Notes: generated from the sequence alone by a model not told the origin. DNA of 64,000 bases from JANSWP01 sp041941305 (GCA_041941305.1 JBGTQJ010000002.1:290307-354306); one strand, 5' to 3'; positions 8,944-18,866 are shown, counted from the first letter of the stretch. Made by a program: numbers and translations.

Positions 8944-10280
8944 TGTTTTCTTTTTATAAATATATTGCTCCCACCTGGTATTTTCAATTGCTGCCTCTTA
9001 ATAGTGATATCCCTTACTTTCAAGATTGGGATGCAATGACAAATGAAGAACAAAATATATTGAATTGGGATGAGGGATATTCGAATAGAGAAATTAGCAA
9101 ACTTGATATTGCCTGGCAAGCATGGAATAAGGGCTTTATTTCCAATGAACCTCAAAAAAAGATAAATAAAGATATTATTCAACCTACGCTATCAGATAAC
9201 TATCGTTTTGTCCGTAAATATTTTCATCCTATTTGGAGTTGGTATGTTTTAATACTCAGATTACTAGGATTATATGCTCCATGGAAGGAAATTCCGGCAT
9301 TTTTTAAAAACCGTGGCATCCAACGACAAACATTATATGAGGACACCTATCCACATACAAACAGATATGAGAGATTCAATTCTGAATTATTAATCAGCCA
9401 GCCAAAAGTAAGTGTCATCATACCTACCTTAAACAGGTATGATTATCTTAAGGATGTTTTGTCTGATTTGGAAAAACAAAATTATTCAAATTTTGATGTA
9501 ATTGTAATAGACCAATCTGAGCCTTTTGAGCCCAAGTTCTATGAACCTTTTCAACTTGATATTAAATTAATCAGACAGGAGGAAAAAGCACTTTGGTTAG
9601 CTCGCAATACAGCGGTTCGAAAATCAGATGCAAATTACCTTTTGTTATTTGATGATGACTCAAGAGTAGAATTAGACTGGATTACTCATCATATGAAATG
9701 TTATGATTACTTCAATGCAGATATTTCTTCTGGAGTTTCGATTTCGATGGTAGGGGATTCAGTTCCGCCAAATTATTCCTTCTTTCGGTGGAGTGATCAA
9801 TTGGATACGGGAAATGTTTTGATTCACAGAAAAGTTTTTGAGGATATAGGTTTGTTTGATCGTCAATTCGAAAAGCAACGGTATGGAGATGGAGAATTTG
9901 GGTTAAGATCACATATTTCAGGATTTAAAAACATTTCAAATCCAATGGCAAAGAGAATTCACCTTAAAATTGGTAGTGGGGGCTTGCGACAAATGGGGCA
10001 TTGGGATGGTTGGAGACCCAAAAAGCTATTTGCTCCTCGTCCAATTCCTAGTGTTCTGTATTTCTATCGGCGGTATTTTAAAACCGAAAATGTTTTTTAC
10101 AAAATTTTGGTATCTCTTCCATCAATGATGGTTCCATACAAAATGAAGGGAGAAGCGGGAAGCTTTAAAAAGGCTCTAATCTTTATTCTTACCCTTCCAA
10201 TAGCTTTTATTGGGATTTTTCGGTCGTGGAGGAGGTCAAATAATATGCTAAAAAAAGGACCTCTGATTTCAAAAATATAG
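8943..10280 (+). CDS. Glycosyltransferase family 2 with N-terminal extension
   Basis: The GT-A catalytic domain begins at about residue 155 with KVSVIIPTLNRYDYLKDVL. It continues to VIDQSEP and the metal-binding acidic motif LLLFDDDSRVELDW. The preceding 150 residues are not a recognised domain. They contain aromatic and charged stretches and may bind partner or acceptor. The start overlaps the asnB stop (TAATG). It is predicted to transfer a sugar onto the growing lipid-linked repeat; there is no strong TM region, so it is likely a peripheral membrane protein. Confidence 0.88.
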   Translation: MFSFYKYIAPTWYFQLLPLNSDIPYFQDWDAMTNEEQNILNWDEGYSNREISKLDIAWQAWNKGFISNEPQKKINKDIIQPTLSDNYRFVRKYFHPIWSWYVLILRLLGLYAPWKEIPAFFKNRGIQRQTLYEDTYPHTNRYERFNSELLISQPKVSVIIPTLNRYDYLKDVLSDLEKQNYSNFDVIVIDQSEPFEPKFYEPFQLDIKLIRQEEKALWLARNTAVRKSDANYLLLFDDDSRVELDWITHHMKCYDYFNADISSGVSISMVGDSVPPNYSFFRWSDQLDTGNVLIHRKVFEDIGLFDRQFEKQRYGDGEFGLRSHISGFKNISNPMAKRIHLKIGSGGLRQMGHWDGWRPKKLFAPRPIPSVLYFYRRYFKTENVFYKILVSLPSMMVPYKMKGEAGSFKKALIFILTLPIAFIGIFRSWRRSNNMLKKGPLISKI

Positions 10281-10283
10281 TTC

Positions 10284-11921
10284 ATGAGTAAACTCAGGAT
10301 AGGAATCCTATCAAATTCCTTTGCGACCCCCTTGTGGTTTTATGAAGTATGCGAGGAAATTCAAAATTCAAAATTTGCTACGATTGAGGCATTGGTTCTA
10401 AAAGAATCAAAAAAATCAAATAGCAAAAAAAGTTTTTTTCAAAAGATCAAAAGCAATAGAAAGACGCTGTTATATTCCGCGTTTTATGTCATCGATAAAA
10501 AATTAAGCAAGCTTGTCAATCACCCTTTTGATAATCGAGATTTTAGAAAAGTTTTACCAAATACTCATGTTATTTATGCAAAGACAAAAGAAACTAAGTA
10601 TAGAGATACCTTTTCGTTGGAAACGATTGAGGAAATAAAAAACTTGAACCTTGACATTCTGATTTGTCGTGGATTTAAGATTCTTTCAGGTGATATTTTA
10701 AAGATTACGCCTTATGGGGTTTGGAGTTATCATCACGGTGATAATCTTGTGAACCGAGGTTCTCCTGCAGTTTTTTGGGAGCTGTATTACAGAAGCAAAA
10801 CAATTGGCACCATCCTCCAAATCCTATCTGAAGATTTAGACAATGGATTGATACTTGAAAAAACGATTACAGGAAACAAGTCTTATTCTTTATCAAAAGG
10901 CTTGTATAGCGTTTACTGGAAATCGTCTAGGTTGCTCATTCGAGCACTGAATCGAGTTCATCAGGAAGGTTTTGATTATATTGAAAGAAAAGAAAAATTG
11001 CGGCCGGTTTTAAGCTTTTACAATCACCCATTGTATAAACATCCCAATAATGGCACCATGTTTTGGTTCATTTTTATAAATAGTTGGCGGTATTTCTATC
11101 ATATTCTAATTAGTAAGTTAAAAAGTGAAAAATGGGAAATTGGAGTAAAAGTTAAAAAAGACGAACCCGAAACTTCTCTTTGGAGGTATAAAAAACTTCC
11201 ATTAAGCAAGATGTCTTGTGCAGACCCTTTCATCCTTTTCAAGGACAATGTTTATTATCTTTTTTATGAAGAATTTCATAAAAATAAGGACGGTGTTATT
11301 TCTTGTTGTGGCTTAGATAAAAAAGGAAAAATAGTAATATCTCCACAAGTAGCCTTAAAAGAGAGTTTTCATCTTTCTTACCCCTGTGTTTTTGAAGACC
11401 AGGGAAGTGTTTTTTTAATGCCGGAAGCAAGTGCTTCTAAGTCAGTTAGAATCTATAAATCCCATAAATTTCCTTTCAAATTTGAATTGGCGTATGAGAT
11501 TTTGAAAGGAAAGGAATGTTATGACCCTACCATGTTCATTTATGAAAACAAATATTGGTTGTTTTGTAATTACAAAGAAAGACCTGAAATAAGTTCTTAT
11601 GAAGAACTTTTTTTGTTCTATTCAGAAAAACTGGAAGGACCTTGGATTTCTCATCCATGTAATCCTATTGTGAGTGATGTAAGAAATGCTCGCCCAGCAG
11701 GAAATTTGTTTTTTCACAAAGGAAACCTTTATCGCCCCTCTCAGGATTGCAGTGTCCGTTATGGATACTCTATCAATTTTAATCGTGTCATCATTTTAAA
11801 CGAGAAAAAGTATAAAGAAGAAAAGGTATCAGAGGTTTTACCCCTTTGGGAAAAAGGCCTGAAAGGAACTCATACATTTAATTATACTGAAGATTTGGGG
11901 GTAGTTGATTTTGTGAAATGA
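10284..11921 (+). CDS. Formyltransferase-like / GIPC-transferase N-domain-like beta-propeller fusion
   Basis: A two-part protein of 545 residues. Residues 1-230 resemble the Fmt/ArnA formyltransferase fold, with LNLDILICRGFKILSGDIL then GVWSYHHGDNLVNRGSPAVFWELYY. In that stretch the catalytic-type Asn/His/Asp positions appear as HHGD rather than the usual N-x-HPS. Residues 290-545 match the domain found N-terminal in glucosamine inositolphosphorylceramide transferases, a five-bladed-propeller-like module (SCADPFILFKDNVYYLFYEE, then CYDPTMFIY, then NARPAGNLF). It probably formylates or modifies an amino sugar of the glycan; substrate and activity are inference. It sits 3 nt after the GT2 gene and is followed by a 268-nt gap. 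Confidence 0.75.
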   Translation: MSKLRIGILSNSFATPLWFYEVCEEIQNSKFATIEALVLKESKKSNSKKSFFQKIKSNRKTLLYSAFYVIDKKLSKLVNHPFDNRDFRKVLPNTHVIYAKTKETKYRDTFSLETIEEIKNLNLDILICRGFKILSGDILKITPYGVWSYHHGDNLVNRGSPAVFWELYYRSKTIGTILQILSEDLDNGLILEKTITGNKSYSLSKGLYSVYWKSSRLLIRALNRVHQEGFDYIERKEKLRPVLSFYNHPLYKHPNNGTMFWFIFINSWRYFYHILISKLKSEKWEIGVKVKKDEPETSLWRYKKLPLSKMSCADPFILFKDNVYYLFYEEFHKNKDGVISCCGLDKKGKIVISPQVALKESFHLSYPCVFEDQGSVFLMPEASASKSVRIYKSHKFPFKFELAYEILKGKECYDPTMFIYENKYWLFCNYKERPEISSYEELFLFYSEKLEGPWISHPCNPIVSDVRNARPAGNLFFHKGNLYRPSQDCSVRYGYSINFNRVIILNEKKYKEEKVSEVLPLWEKGLKGTHTFNYTEDLGVVDFVK

Positions 11922-12189
11922 CAAAAAGAAACTATTCCTGTTTTATCATTTTTTTTAATTTTTATTCAGCGGAATAAGATGATTTGGAGCCTTATTTTTT
12001 TGTAAACACACAATATTAAATGCAGTAAAATACTGACTCCAAAAGATACTTTTTAGCCACAAGTCTTTTCAGGAATAAAACCTAAAAAAGATAGGGATAA
12101 ATAACAAACGAAGAATTGAAGGTTGATTTCAACCAAATTTATTTGTTAGATTTTATTGATTAAAAGCTGAACAAAATTTTAATTTGATT
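11922..12189. other. Intergenic gap before a broken gene
   Basis: This is the largest gap in the first 32 kb of the polysaccharide locus. It is very AT-rich and has no convincing coding signal on either strand. A small inverted repeat, GGTTGA-tt-TCAACC, lies near 12120-12134. The gap abuts a decayed FkbM gene, suggesting local decay or a past rearrangement. No clear promoter box with correct spacing was found. Confidence 0.5.
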
Positions 12190-12980
12190 ATGAACCTTTG
12201 GGAAGTTATTTTAAAAATATACAGACAGAATTGGTTTCTACAGAAACTCCGCAAGTTTATGAGAATAAAAACTCCAATTATTAAAGAAAAAATTATTTGG
12301 CATCCGGAGTATAAGGTTGACTTTTTTTTCCACGCCCCAATTCCAGTAGCACTTAAAGCAAAAAGAAGAGGAATTGAAAATGCTATTTTAAAAAGGTCAT
12401 TAGAGTTGTTAAATTATTAGAGTTCAAAAGGCAACAATAAAATAATAGCAGATATTGGTGCAAATTGGGGTTTTTTAACATTGGTTTATGGAAAAACATT
12501 GGCCTTGGGAAATGGAAAAGTTTATTCTTTTGAACCTCATCCAGAGGTTTTCAGTTTTTAAAAAAATCGGTAGAAACTAATGCATTATCTAATGTTGTTC
12601 TGAACAATGTTGTTGTTGGTGAAAAGAAAAAGATGGTTGAGCTTAACCTCTTCTATGGGACCAGTAACGTTATAGGAGAATCTAAAAATCTAATGTCTAT
12701 AGAACAAGTAGCTATAGACGATATCTTATTAAAAGAAACCCATGTAGATTTAATAAAGATTGATGTTGATGGGTATGAAAAAAATGTTCTTGAAGGTGCC
12801 AGAAAAGTGATTAAGAAGTTTAAACCTATTATGATTGTAGAACTGAATGACGATATTGAAATAATTGAATTTTTCAGAAAGGAGGGATATTATATTTATG
12901 ACTTGAGTTTGAGTGAAATTGACATGAAGAATTTACCCCCAAATATTATTTCACTGCCTACCAAAATAAATGTCAATTAA
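12190..12980 (+). pseudogene. Broken FkbM-family methyltransferase (nonsense plus frameshift)
   Basis: Three pieces together make one FkbM methyltransferase. Piece 1 runs from ATG 12190 to an in-frame TAG at 12418-12420. Piece 2 continues in the same frame with IIADIGANWGFLTLVYGKT (motif I) and YSFEPHPEVFSF, ending at TAA 12558-12560. Piece 3 lies in another frame and reads KKSVETNALSNVVL, then the hallmark LIKIDVDGYEKNVLEGARK, ending at 12980. The frame change lies in a T5-A7 run at 12555-12566. One premature stop and one shift make a functional product unlikely. The end overlaps the following GT4 start (12970), so that gene may still depend on translation of piece 3. Confidence 0.88.
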
Positions 12981-14094
12981 GACGGTGCCCTCTAAAGTTA
13001 TCATTCTGGTATCAGAATTTCCTCCTGGGCCAGGAGGAATTGGAAATCAAGCCTACAATCTTTGCAAATGGTTAGATCAAAAAGGCTATATAGTTAGTAT
13101 ATGTACAGATTCGCGACATGGATTGTCTAAAGAGGAGGTAGAGTTTGATGAAAACCAAAGGTTTAAAGTTATTCGCTCAAAACGGGCTAGTGGAAAATTA
13201 GTTGGTCTTTTTTCTCGAATAGTTCAATTTTTTAAAACTGTTTATGAATCGAAAGAATATGGGATAGTCATTGCCTCAGGAAAATTTCCACTTTGGTTTT
13301 CTGCAATTGCTAAATTCTTTATTCCAAAAAGGAAATACATAGCGATTTTACATGGGTCTGAAGTAAACTTTCCTGGCAGCTGGCAGAGGAGACTCACTGC
13401 CTGGAGCATAGGGCGTTTTGATAAATTGATTGCGGTTTCAAATTTTACTAAACAGTTGGCACTAAAACTAAATCCAAACATTACCATAAATGTAATTCCC
13501 AATGGCTTTGACGTTCAAAAAATGGAATTTCAAACAAATTGGAAATCTGAGGGTGAACCTGCCTTGATTACGGTCGGAAATGTAACATTTAGAAAGGGAC
13601 AACAAAATGTAATAAAGGCCTTGCCAGAAACTTTGGAAGCTAACCCAAATACACTTTACCATGTAGTTGGATTACCAACCCAAAAGGGTGAAATGGAAGC
13701 TTTAGCTAAGGAACTTGGAGTGGAGAAGAAGGTTGTTTTTCACGGGGCGGTTTCTGATTTTGAAATGGTAGAAAAATTAAAAGGAAGTTCAATTTTTTGT
13801 ATGCTTAGTGATCATTTATCAAATGGTGATGTCGAAGGATTTGGGATCGCGATTTTAGAAGCAAATGCTGTAGGATTGCCAGCTATAGGTTCTAATAATA
13901 GTGGAGTGGTAGATGCCATTTCTGATAAATACTCCGGACGACTTATTGATCCACATGATAGCGAAGCATTTAAAGCAGCTGTTTCAGAAATTTTGCTAAA
14001 TTATTCTACCTATAGTTCAAATGCTGAAAAATGGGCATATGAATTTCAATGGGCTAAAATTATTTCAAAATATATAGAAGTTATTGATTCATGA
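12970..14094 (+). CDS. Glycosyltransferase family 4
   Basis: A GT-B enzyme of 374 residues. The N-terminal part has the glycine-rich acceptor-side motif SEFPPGPGGIGNQAYNLCKW. The C-terminal part has ITVGNVTFRKGQQNVIKAL and EGFGIAILEANAVGLPAIGS. ATG 12970 lies inside the end of the broken FkbM gene and the 3' end overlaps the next GT in ATGA. It builds the lipid-linked repeat unit on the cytoplasmic side; the donor is unknown. Confidence 0.92.
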   Translation: MSIKTVPSKVIILVSEFPPGPGGIGNQAYNLCKWLDQKGYIVSICTDSRHGLSKEEVEFDENQRFKVIRSKRASGKLVGLFSRIVQFFKTVYESKEYGIVIASGKFPLWFSAIAKFFIPKRKYIAILHGSEVNFPGSWQRRLTAWSIGRFDKLIAVSNFTKQLALKLNPNITINVIPNGFDVQKMEFQTNWKSEGEPALITVGNVTFRKGQQNVIKALPETLEANPNTLYHVVGLPTQKGEMEALAKELGVEKKVVFHGAVSDFEMVEKLKGSSIFCMLSDHLSNGDVEGFGIAILEANAVGLPAIGSNNSGVVDAISDKYSGRLIDPHDSEAFKAAVSEILLNYSTYSSNAEKWAYEFQWAKIISKYIEVIDS

Positions 14095-15212
14095 AGTTGG
14101 CCATCATTTCACATACTGAGCATTATATAAAAGATGAAAAAATTGTGGGTTGGGGAGCCACTATTACTGAGATTAACCACCTTCTTGCTGTTTTTGATGA
14201 AATATGGCATATTGCTGTTTTGTATGAAAAAGAACAAGCTCCCCCAAGTGCTTTACCATATACTTCAGACAAAATCCATTTTGTTCCAATACAACCTTTT
14301 GGCGGCGAACGATGGCACCAAAAAGCAGATGTAGTTTGGAAAATGCCAGAAGTATTAATGAAAGTCTTTAGAGTTCTGAAGAAGGTAGATGTTTTTCAAT
14401 TTAGAGCTCCAACAGGTATTGGAAACTATCTAATTCCTGTCTTGTCCTGGTTTTCAACCAAACCTGGATGGTTTAAATATGCAGGTAATTGGAAATATGA
14501 AAACCCTCCATTAGGATATTGGTGGCAACGATATTTTCTAACTTCATTACAGAAGCAGATTGTGACAATAAATGGACATTGGGAAGAGCAGCCTGCCCAT
14601 TGTTTGAGTTTTGAAAACCCATGTCTGAATTCAGAAAATAGAACAAATGGAAGCAAGATATTAATTGAAAAATCTTTTTCAAAACCTTGGACACTTTGCT
14701 TCGTAGGCAGATTGGAATCAGCCAAGGGCGTAGGTCATATCCTACAGGCATTAAAGAACTTTCCACAACAAGAATTTTTTAAAGAGTTTCATCTGATCGG
14801 AGATGGACCGGAAAGAACAACATTTGAGGAAGAAGCTAAAAGTTTAAAAATTCCCGTTCGATTTCATGGATTCTTGCCAAGAGAAAAGGTTTTTGAAATT
14901 TATAAACAGTCTCACTTTTTTTTATTGCCATCTGCATCAGAAGGATTCCCAAAAGTAGTTGCCGAAGCAGGAAATTTTGGATGTATTCCAATTGTGTCAA
15001 ATGTCTCCTCTATTCCACAATACATGAAAAATGGCATTAATAGCTACCTTTGGCAAATAGAAAAGGATTCTTTTGAATCATTTTTTTCCAATGTTTTTTC
15101 AGAGATAAAAGAAGAAACTTTAAGGACTGTAGCCATTGAAGCAAGTAAAACTGCTGCCTTGTTTACCTTTCAACGATATAACGAAAGAATAAAAACTGAA
15201 ATCCTTAAATGA
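14091..15212 (+). CDS. Glycosyltransferase family 4
   Basis: 373 residues. The donor-binding half starts LCFVGRLESAKGVGHIL and carries ASEGFPKVVAEAGNFGCIPIV, the E-x7-E signature. The N-terminal acceptor domain is less typical (MKLAIISHTEHYIKDEKIVG). It overlaps both neighbours by ATGA, so it is translationally coupled between a GT4 and the polymerase. Role as for other GT-B enzymes of the locus: one sugar linkage in the repeat unit, specificity not deducible. Confidence 0.9.
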   Translation: MKLAIISHTEHYIKDEKIVGWGATITEINHLLAVFDEIWHIAVLYEKEQAPPSALPYTSDKIHFVPIQPFGGERWHQKADVVWKMPEVLMKVFRVLKKVDVFQFRAPTGIGNYLIPVLSWFSTKPGWFKYAGNWKYENPPLGYWWQRYFLTSLQKQIVTINGHWEEQPAHCLSFENPCLNSENRTNGSKILIEKSFSKPWTLCFVGRLESAKGVGHILQALKNFPQQEFFKEFHLIGDGPERTTFEEEAKSLKIPVRFHGFLPREKVFEIYKQSHFFLLPSASEGFPKVVAEAGNFGCIPIVSNVSSIPQYMKNGINSYLWQIEKDSFESFFSNVFSEIKEETLRTVAIEASKTAALFTFQRYNERIKTEILK

Positions 15213-16543
15213 ATAACACCAAGTTTTTAATACTGCATATTGGACTTGGCTTGGCTGGGGTTTTTGCGCCGGCAATAGCAGGATTTTACATGTTGTTTTT
15301 TTTCTTTTATGCCTTGATGAAGGTCTTTCAGACTTCCAATAAGACAGGATGGGCTCATTTAGGAGCAGCCTATGTGGTTGGAATAGAAGTTTGGCTAAGA
15401 ATGAATAAATCATTTTTATTTTGGGAATTTGGAAAATTAGCAGCAATTGTCTTATTGGTTGCAGGCTTGTTAGTCAGTTTTAATAGAAGAATGAAACTGG
15501 GCTACCTGTTTATTTCTTTGTTATTACTTCCATCTTTGTTTTTAACTGAAGAGTTTAATCTTTTGAAATTGAGGGGTATGATTACCTTTCAATTAAGTGG
15601 AATGATTCTCCTTTCGGTTTCCTCAGTATATTTTGCCAATCGAATTTTTAATATTGCTCAATTTCAAAAACTTTGCCTCTATCTATTAGGTCCTATTATT
15701 GCAATAGCTGTTGAAATTATTTTAAAAAGCCCTGATTTTTCAAGTGCAAAAGTCGGATTGTATGCTAATTTTTCTTTAAGTGGAGGGTTTGGTCCAAATC
15801 AGGTATCTACAATTTTAGGTCTGGGGATTGTCATATTGACTTTTAATTTTCTAGTAAAACAGCCACCATTCTTTAATAAAAGAATTGATCAATTAATATT
15901 GTTATTATTGATTTTTAGATGTTTACTTACTTTTTCCAGAGGTGGCATAGTTGTCGTATTTTTTGTAATTACTTTAGGCTACCTCACTTACCTGGTAAGA
16001 CAAGGAGTCAATATCAGAAAAGTATTTTCCTTAGTGTTTCTGGGGGTCTCTGTACTTTTTGTTTTTTTACTTGCGAATAAACTTACACAAGGGGTCTTGC
16101 TTGATCGATTTAAAGGGGAAACATATGCGACTAAAATGGGCTTCAAGGAAGTATCCTTATCAACCGCCTCAAGTGGAAGAGTAGAAATCATAAAGACCGA
16201 TTTTGCGATATGGAGGGATCATCCGGTTTTTGGAGCAGGTGTAGGTATGTCCAATGTACTACGTCCAAAATATGGGTATGAGAATATTTCTCATATTGAA
16301 CAAACCCGATGGCTGGCCGAACACGGAATATTCGGTTTTTTAGTATTTTTATTAATTGTCTTTTATCTGATTAAAGGATATTTTACTAAAACTGCATTAA
16401 ATAGTTTCATATTAGTTTCATTTTCTCTCCTTTCTTTTCTCACAATGCTTCATTCAGCAACAAGGTTAGCCATGGTAGGCTTCTGTTTTGGGCTCGGGTT
16501 AATTTATTTGAATCTTGAAAAGAATTCTTTATCTAGGAAATAA
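15209..16543 (+). CDS. O-antigen polymerase/ligase family membrane protein (Wzy-like)
   Basis: A 444-residue polytopic protein with about 11-12 hydrophobic segments. A large periplasmic loop between the later helices contains the Wzy_C-type features SSGRVEIIKTDFAIWRDHP and GAGVGMSNVLRPKYGY, then HIEQTRWLAEHGIFGF. This is the typical O-antigen ligase/polymerase superfamily pattern (R-x-x-x-W..HP..G.G). It probably polymerises repeat units in the periplasm; a ligase role cannot be excluded. The start overlaps the preceding GT4 (ATGA). It is the only polymerase candidate in the window. Confidence 0.87.
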   Translation: MNNTKFLILHIGLGLAGVFAPAIAGFYMLFFFFYALMKVFQTSNKTGWAHLGAAYVVGIEVWLRMNKSFLFWEFGKLAAIVLLVAGLLVSFNRRMKLGYLFISLLLLPSLFLTEEFNLLKLRGMITFQLSGMILLSVSSVYFANRIFNIAQFQKLCLYLLGPIIAIAVEIILKSPDFSSAKVGLYANFSLSGGFGPNQVSTILGLGIVILTFNFLVKQPPFFNKRIDQLILLLLIFRCLLTFSRGGIVVVFFVITLGYLTYLVRQGVNIRKVFSLVFLGVSVLFVFLLANKLTQGVLLDRFKGETYATKMGFKEVSLSTASSGRVEIIKTDFAIWRDHPVFGAGVGMSNVLRPKYGYENISHIEQTRWLAEHGIFGFLVFLLIVFYLIKGYFTKTALNSFILVSFSLLSFLTMLHSATRLAMVGFCFGLGLIYLNLEKNSLSRK

Positions 16544-17525
16544 ACTCTCCAAATATGGCTATACTCCAACCAGTGTAGAAACACTTGGTGGAAAGCTATC
16601 AGAACATTTCCTGATCTATTCAGCTTCTTCTGAGAAAAGAAGCTTGGCAAGACTCAGAGACATGCTTTGGACATTATGGAAATTGAGAAAGAAAATTGAT
16701 TTTTTGATCATTGATACATACAGTAGTTGGGCATTTTATTATGCATTGTTGTCTTCTCAATTGGCTCGGTTTTTAAAAATTCCATTTGTTCCACTCCTGC
16801 ATGGTGGAGATTTGCCTAAAAGGTTTGAATCCTCCCCGTTTTTTTGCAAGTTAATTTTTGAATACTCCTATCGAAATGTTACGCCTTCCGGCTATTTACA
16901 AAATGCTCTAAAAAAGAAGGGTTATGCAGCTACTATAATCCCAAATTTCATTGAGCTGAAAAATTATCCTTTTACAGAAAGGGTTATAATTCGTCCAAAA
17001 CTGTTATGGGTTCGATCCTTTCACAAAGTTTACAATGGTGAAATGGCTGTTAAGGTTTTGTCTCTTTTGTTGAAAAATTATCCCGAAGCTGAATTATGTA
17101 TGGTCGGACCGGATAAAGATGGAAGTTTGAAAATTGTAGAAGATTTAGCAATTGAATTAGGGATAAGAGATAAAATTAAATTTACAGGTAAATTACCCAA
17201 AGAGGAATGGATTGCTTTATCAACCAATTATGATGTATTTATCAATACCACGAATTTTGATAATACCCCGGTTAGTGTAATTGAAGCAAAAGGATTGGGG
17301 CTTCCTGTTGTGAGTACAAATGCAGGTGGATTGCCATGGGTGATTAAAAATGAATACAATGGTTTTTTAGTCAATATGAATGATGTGAGGCAAATGGCTG
17401 AAGTGATTAACAGTCTAATTGACCAACCTCAATTAGCCAAACAAACTATCGAAAATGCCAGGGAACAAGTGAAAGCCTTTGATGTTGAAGCCGTTTTGAG
17501 GACTTGGAAAGAACTATTAGAATGA
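16515..17525 (+). CDS. Glycosyltransferase family 4
   Basis: 336 residues starting at a TTG codon within the last 29 nt of the polymerase gene (MKRILYLGNKLSKYGYTP). No upstream ATG or GTG fits better. The donor half shows KLLWVRSFHKVYNGEMAVKV, CMVGPDKDGSL and the signature NTPVSVIEAKGLGLPVVST. It is smaller than most GT4 enzymes here. It presumably acts on the lipid-linked intermediate just before polymerisation. Confidence 0.88.
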   Translation: MKRILYLGNKLSKYGYTPTSVETLGGKLSEHFLIYSASSEKRSLARLRDMLWTLWKLRKKIDFLIIDTYSSWAFYYALLSSQLARFLKIPFVPLLHGGDLPKRFESSPFFCKLIFEYSYRNVTPSGYLQNALKKKGYAATIIPNFIELKNYPFTERVIIRPKLLWVRSFHKVYNGEMAVKVLSLLLKNYPEAELCMVGPDKDGSLKIVEDLAIELGIRDKIKFTGKLPKEEWIALSTNYDVFINTTNFDNTPVSVIEAKGLGLPVVSTNAGGLPWVIKNEYNGFLVNMNDVRQMAEVINSLIDQPQLAKQTIENAREQVKAFDVEAVLRTWKELLE

Positions 17526-17543
17526 AAAAATCCAAAGTTTAAC

Positions 17544-18866
17544 TTGGGAATATATAACCAGATATTAGAAGATGTTGTCTTGCCATTGGGCGACTCAATT
17601 TTGGGAAATACTTTTATGTCCCATTTAAAAAAATGGAGACAAAATGCACTTTTGGATGAACAAACATTAGAGCAACTTCAAAGAGATAGACTTTTCGATG
17701 TACTATTTCATGCCACTAAAAATGTTCCGTATTATAAAAACATTAACCTCTACGATTCAAATAATATAGAAGGGCAGGTGAATAATTTCCCTATTCTAAC
17801 AAAAAAAATACTGCGTGAGCAACAAGCTGAATTGTTTGCAGTTTCAAAAAAAAAATTGATTCGTTCCAGCAGTAGTGGATCTACTGGAGTCCAATCAGTT
17901 GTCTTTATGAATAAAGATGAGGTTTCTGAAATTCGAGCTATTCAAACACTTTGGTGGGAATGGGCTGGATTTAAGTTTGGACAACCTTTAATTCAAACTG
18001 GTATTACACCCAACCGGGGACTTGTAAAAACGATTAAAGATTTTCTTTTGAGAACAAAGTATATTTCTGCATTTAGTCATGATGAAAAGGAAATTTTTGA
18101 ATTGCTAAATAATTTAAATGGAACAAATGACCGAATTTTGGCTGGATATGCCTCTAGTCTATATGTAATGGCAGAAATTGCAAAGAAATGTAATATTAAA
18201 GATGTTCAATTTAAAACATCCATAAGTTGGGGAGATAAACTTTTTGCACATTATCGAAATTTAATTGAATCTACCTTTAATACCAAAGTCTATGAAACCT
18301 ACGGGGCTGCTGAAGGTTTGATGATAGCTGCACAAAAAGATTTGGATTATTTGTATTTAATGACTCCATCTGTTTATTTAGAATTGTTGGATGATAATGG
18401 GAAGCCTGTACAAGATGGAGAAATTGGACATGTAGTAGTTACTAGCCTAATAGCAAAATCGTTTCCTCTTATTCGATATAAAATTGGAGATTTAGCAATT
18501 CGGTTACCCAAAGAAGAATATCCTGAAAATAGAAAGTTGTCCTTTCCTCTCTTAAAGAAAGTGGTAGGCAGAGAAACAGACTTGGTGAAAACCAGATCTG
18601 GAAAATCGATGGTTGTTCATAGCTTTACTGGAATATTTGAACACATTCCCGAGGTGAAGCAATTTAGAGTAATCCAAAACACCTTTGATGCCATAGAAAT
18701 TGAGATTATTCCAGGACCCAATTATAAACCACAGATTGCCAGTGAAATTTCAGAAAAAATAATTGGCAATCTTGGAGAAAGAATAGAGATTACATATAAA
18801 GAAGTGGATTTTATTCCTGCTTCACCTTCAGGAAAACCACAGATGATCAAAAGCCATCTTTCTTAA
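17544..18866 (+). CDS. PaaK/CapK-like adenylate-forming enzyme (phenylacetate-CoA ligase family)
   Basis: 440 residues with ANL-superfamily core motifs: SSSSGSTGVQSVVF (phosphate-binding loop), VYETYGAAEGLMIAAQ (A5-like) and FPLIRYKIGDLAIRLP (A8 region). Homologues called CapK occur in capsule loci, where they may activate an acyl or amino-acid group for attachment to a sugar. The carboxylate substrate is unknown. The TTG 17544 start is the only usable one, since an in-frame stop lies at 17523-17525 and no ATG intervenes. It is adjacent to GT genes and abuts the next GT2 without a gap. Confidence 0.85.
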   Translation: MGIYNQILEDVVLPLGDSILGNTFMSHLKKWRQNALLDEQTLEQLQRDRLFDVLFHATKNVPYYKNINLYDSNNIEGQVNNFPILTKKILREQQAELFAVSKKKLIRSSSSGSTGVQSVVFMNKDEVSEIRAIQTLWWEWAGFKFGQPLIQTGITPNRGLVKTIKDFLLRTKYISAFSHDEKEIFELLNNLNGTNDRILAGYASSLYVMAEIAKKCNIKDVQFKTSISWGDKLFAHYRNLIESTFNTKVYETYGAAEGLMIAAQKDLDYLYLMTPSVYLELLDDNGKPVQDGEIGHVVVTSLIAKSFPLIRYKIGDLAIRLPKEEYPENRKLSFPLLKKVVGRETDLVKTRSGKSMVVHSFTGIFEHIPEVKQFRVIQNTFDAIEIEIIPGPNYKPQIASEISEKIIGNLGERIEITYKEVDFIPASPSGKPQMIKSHLS

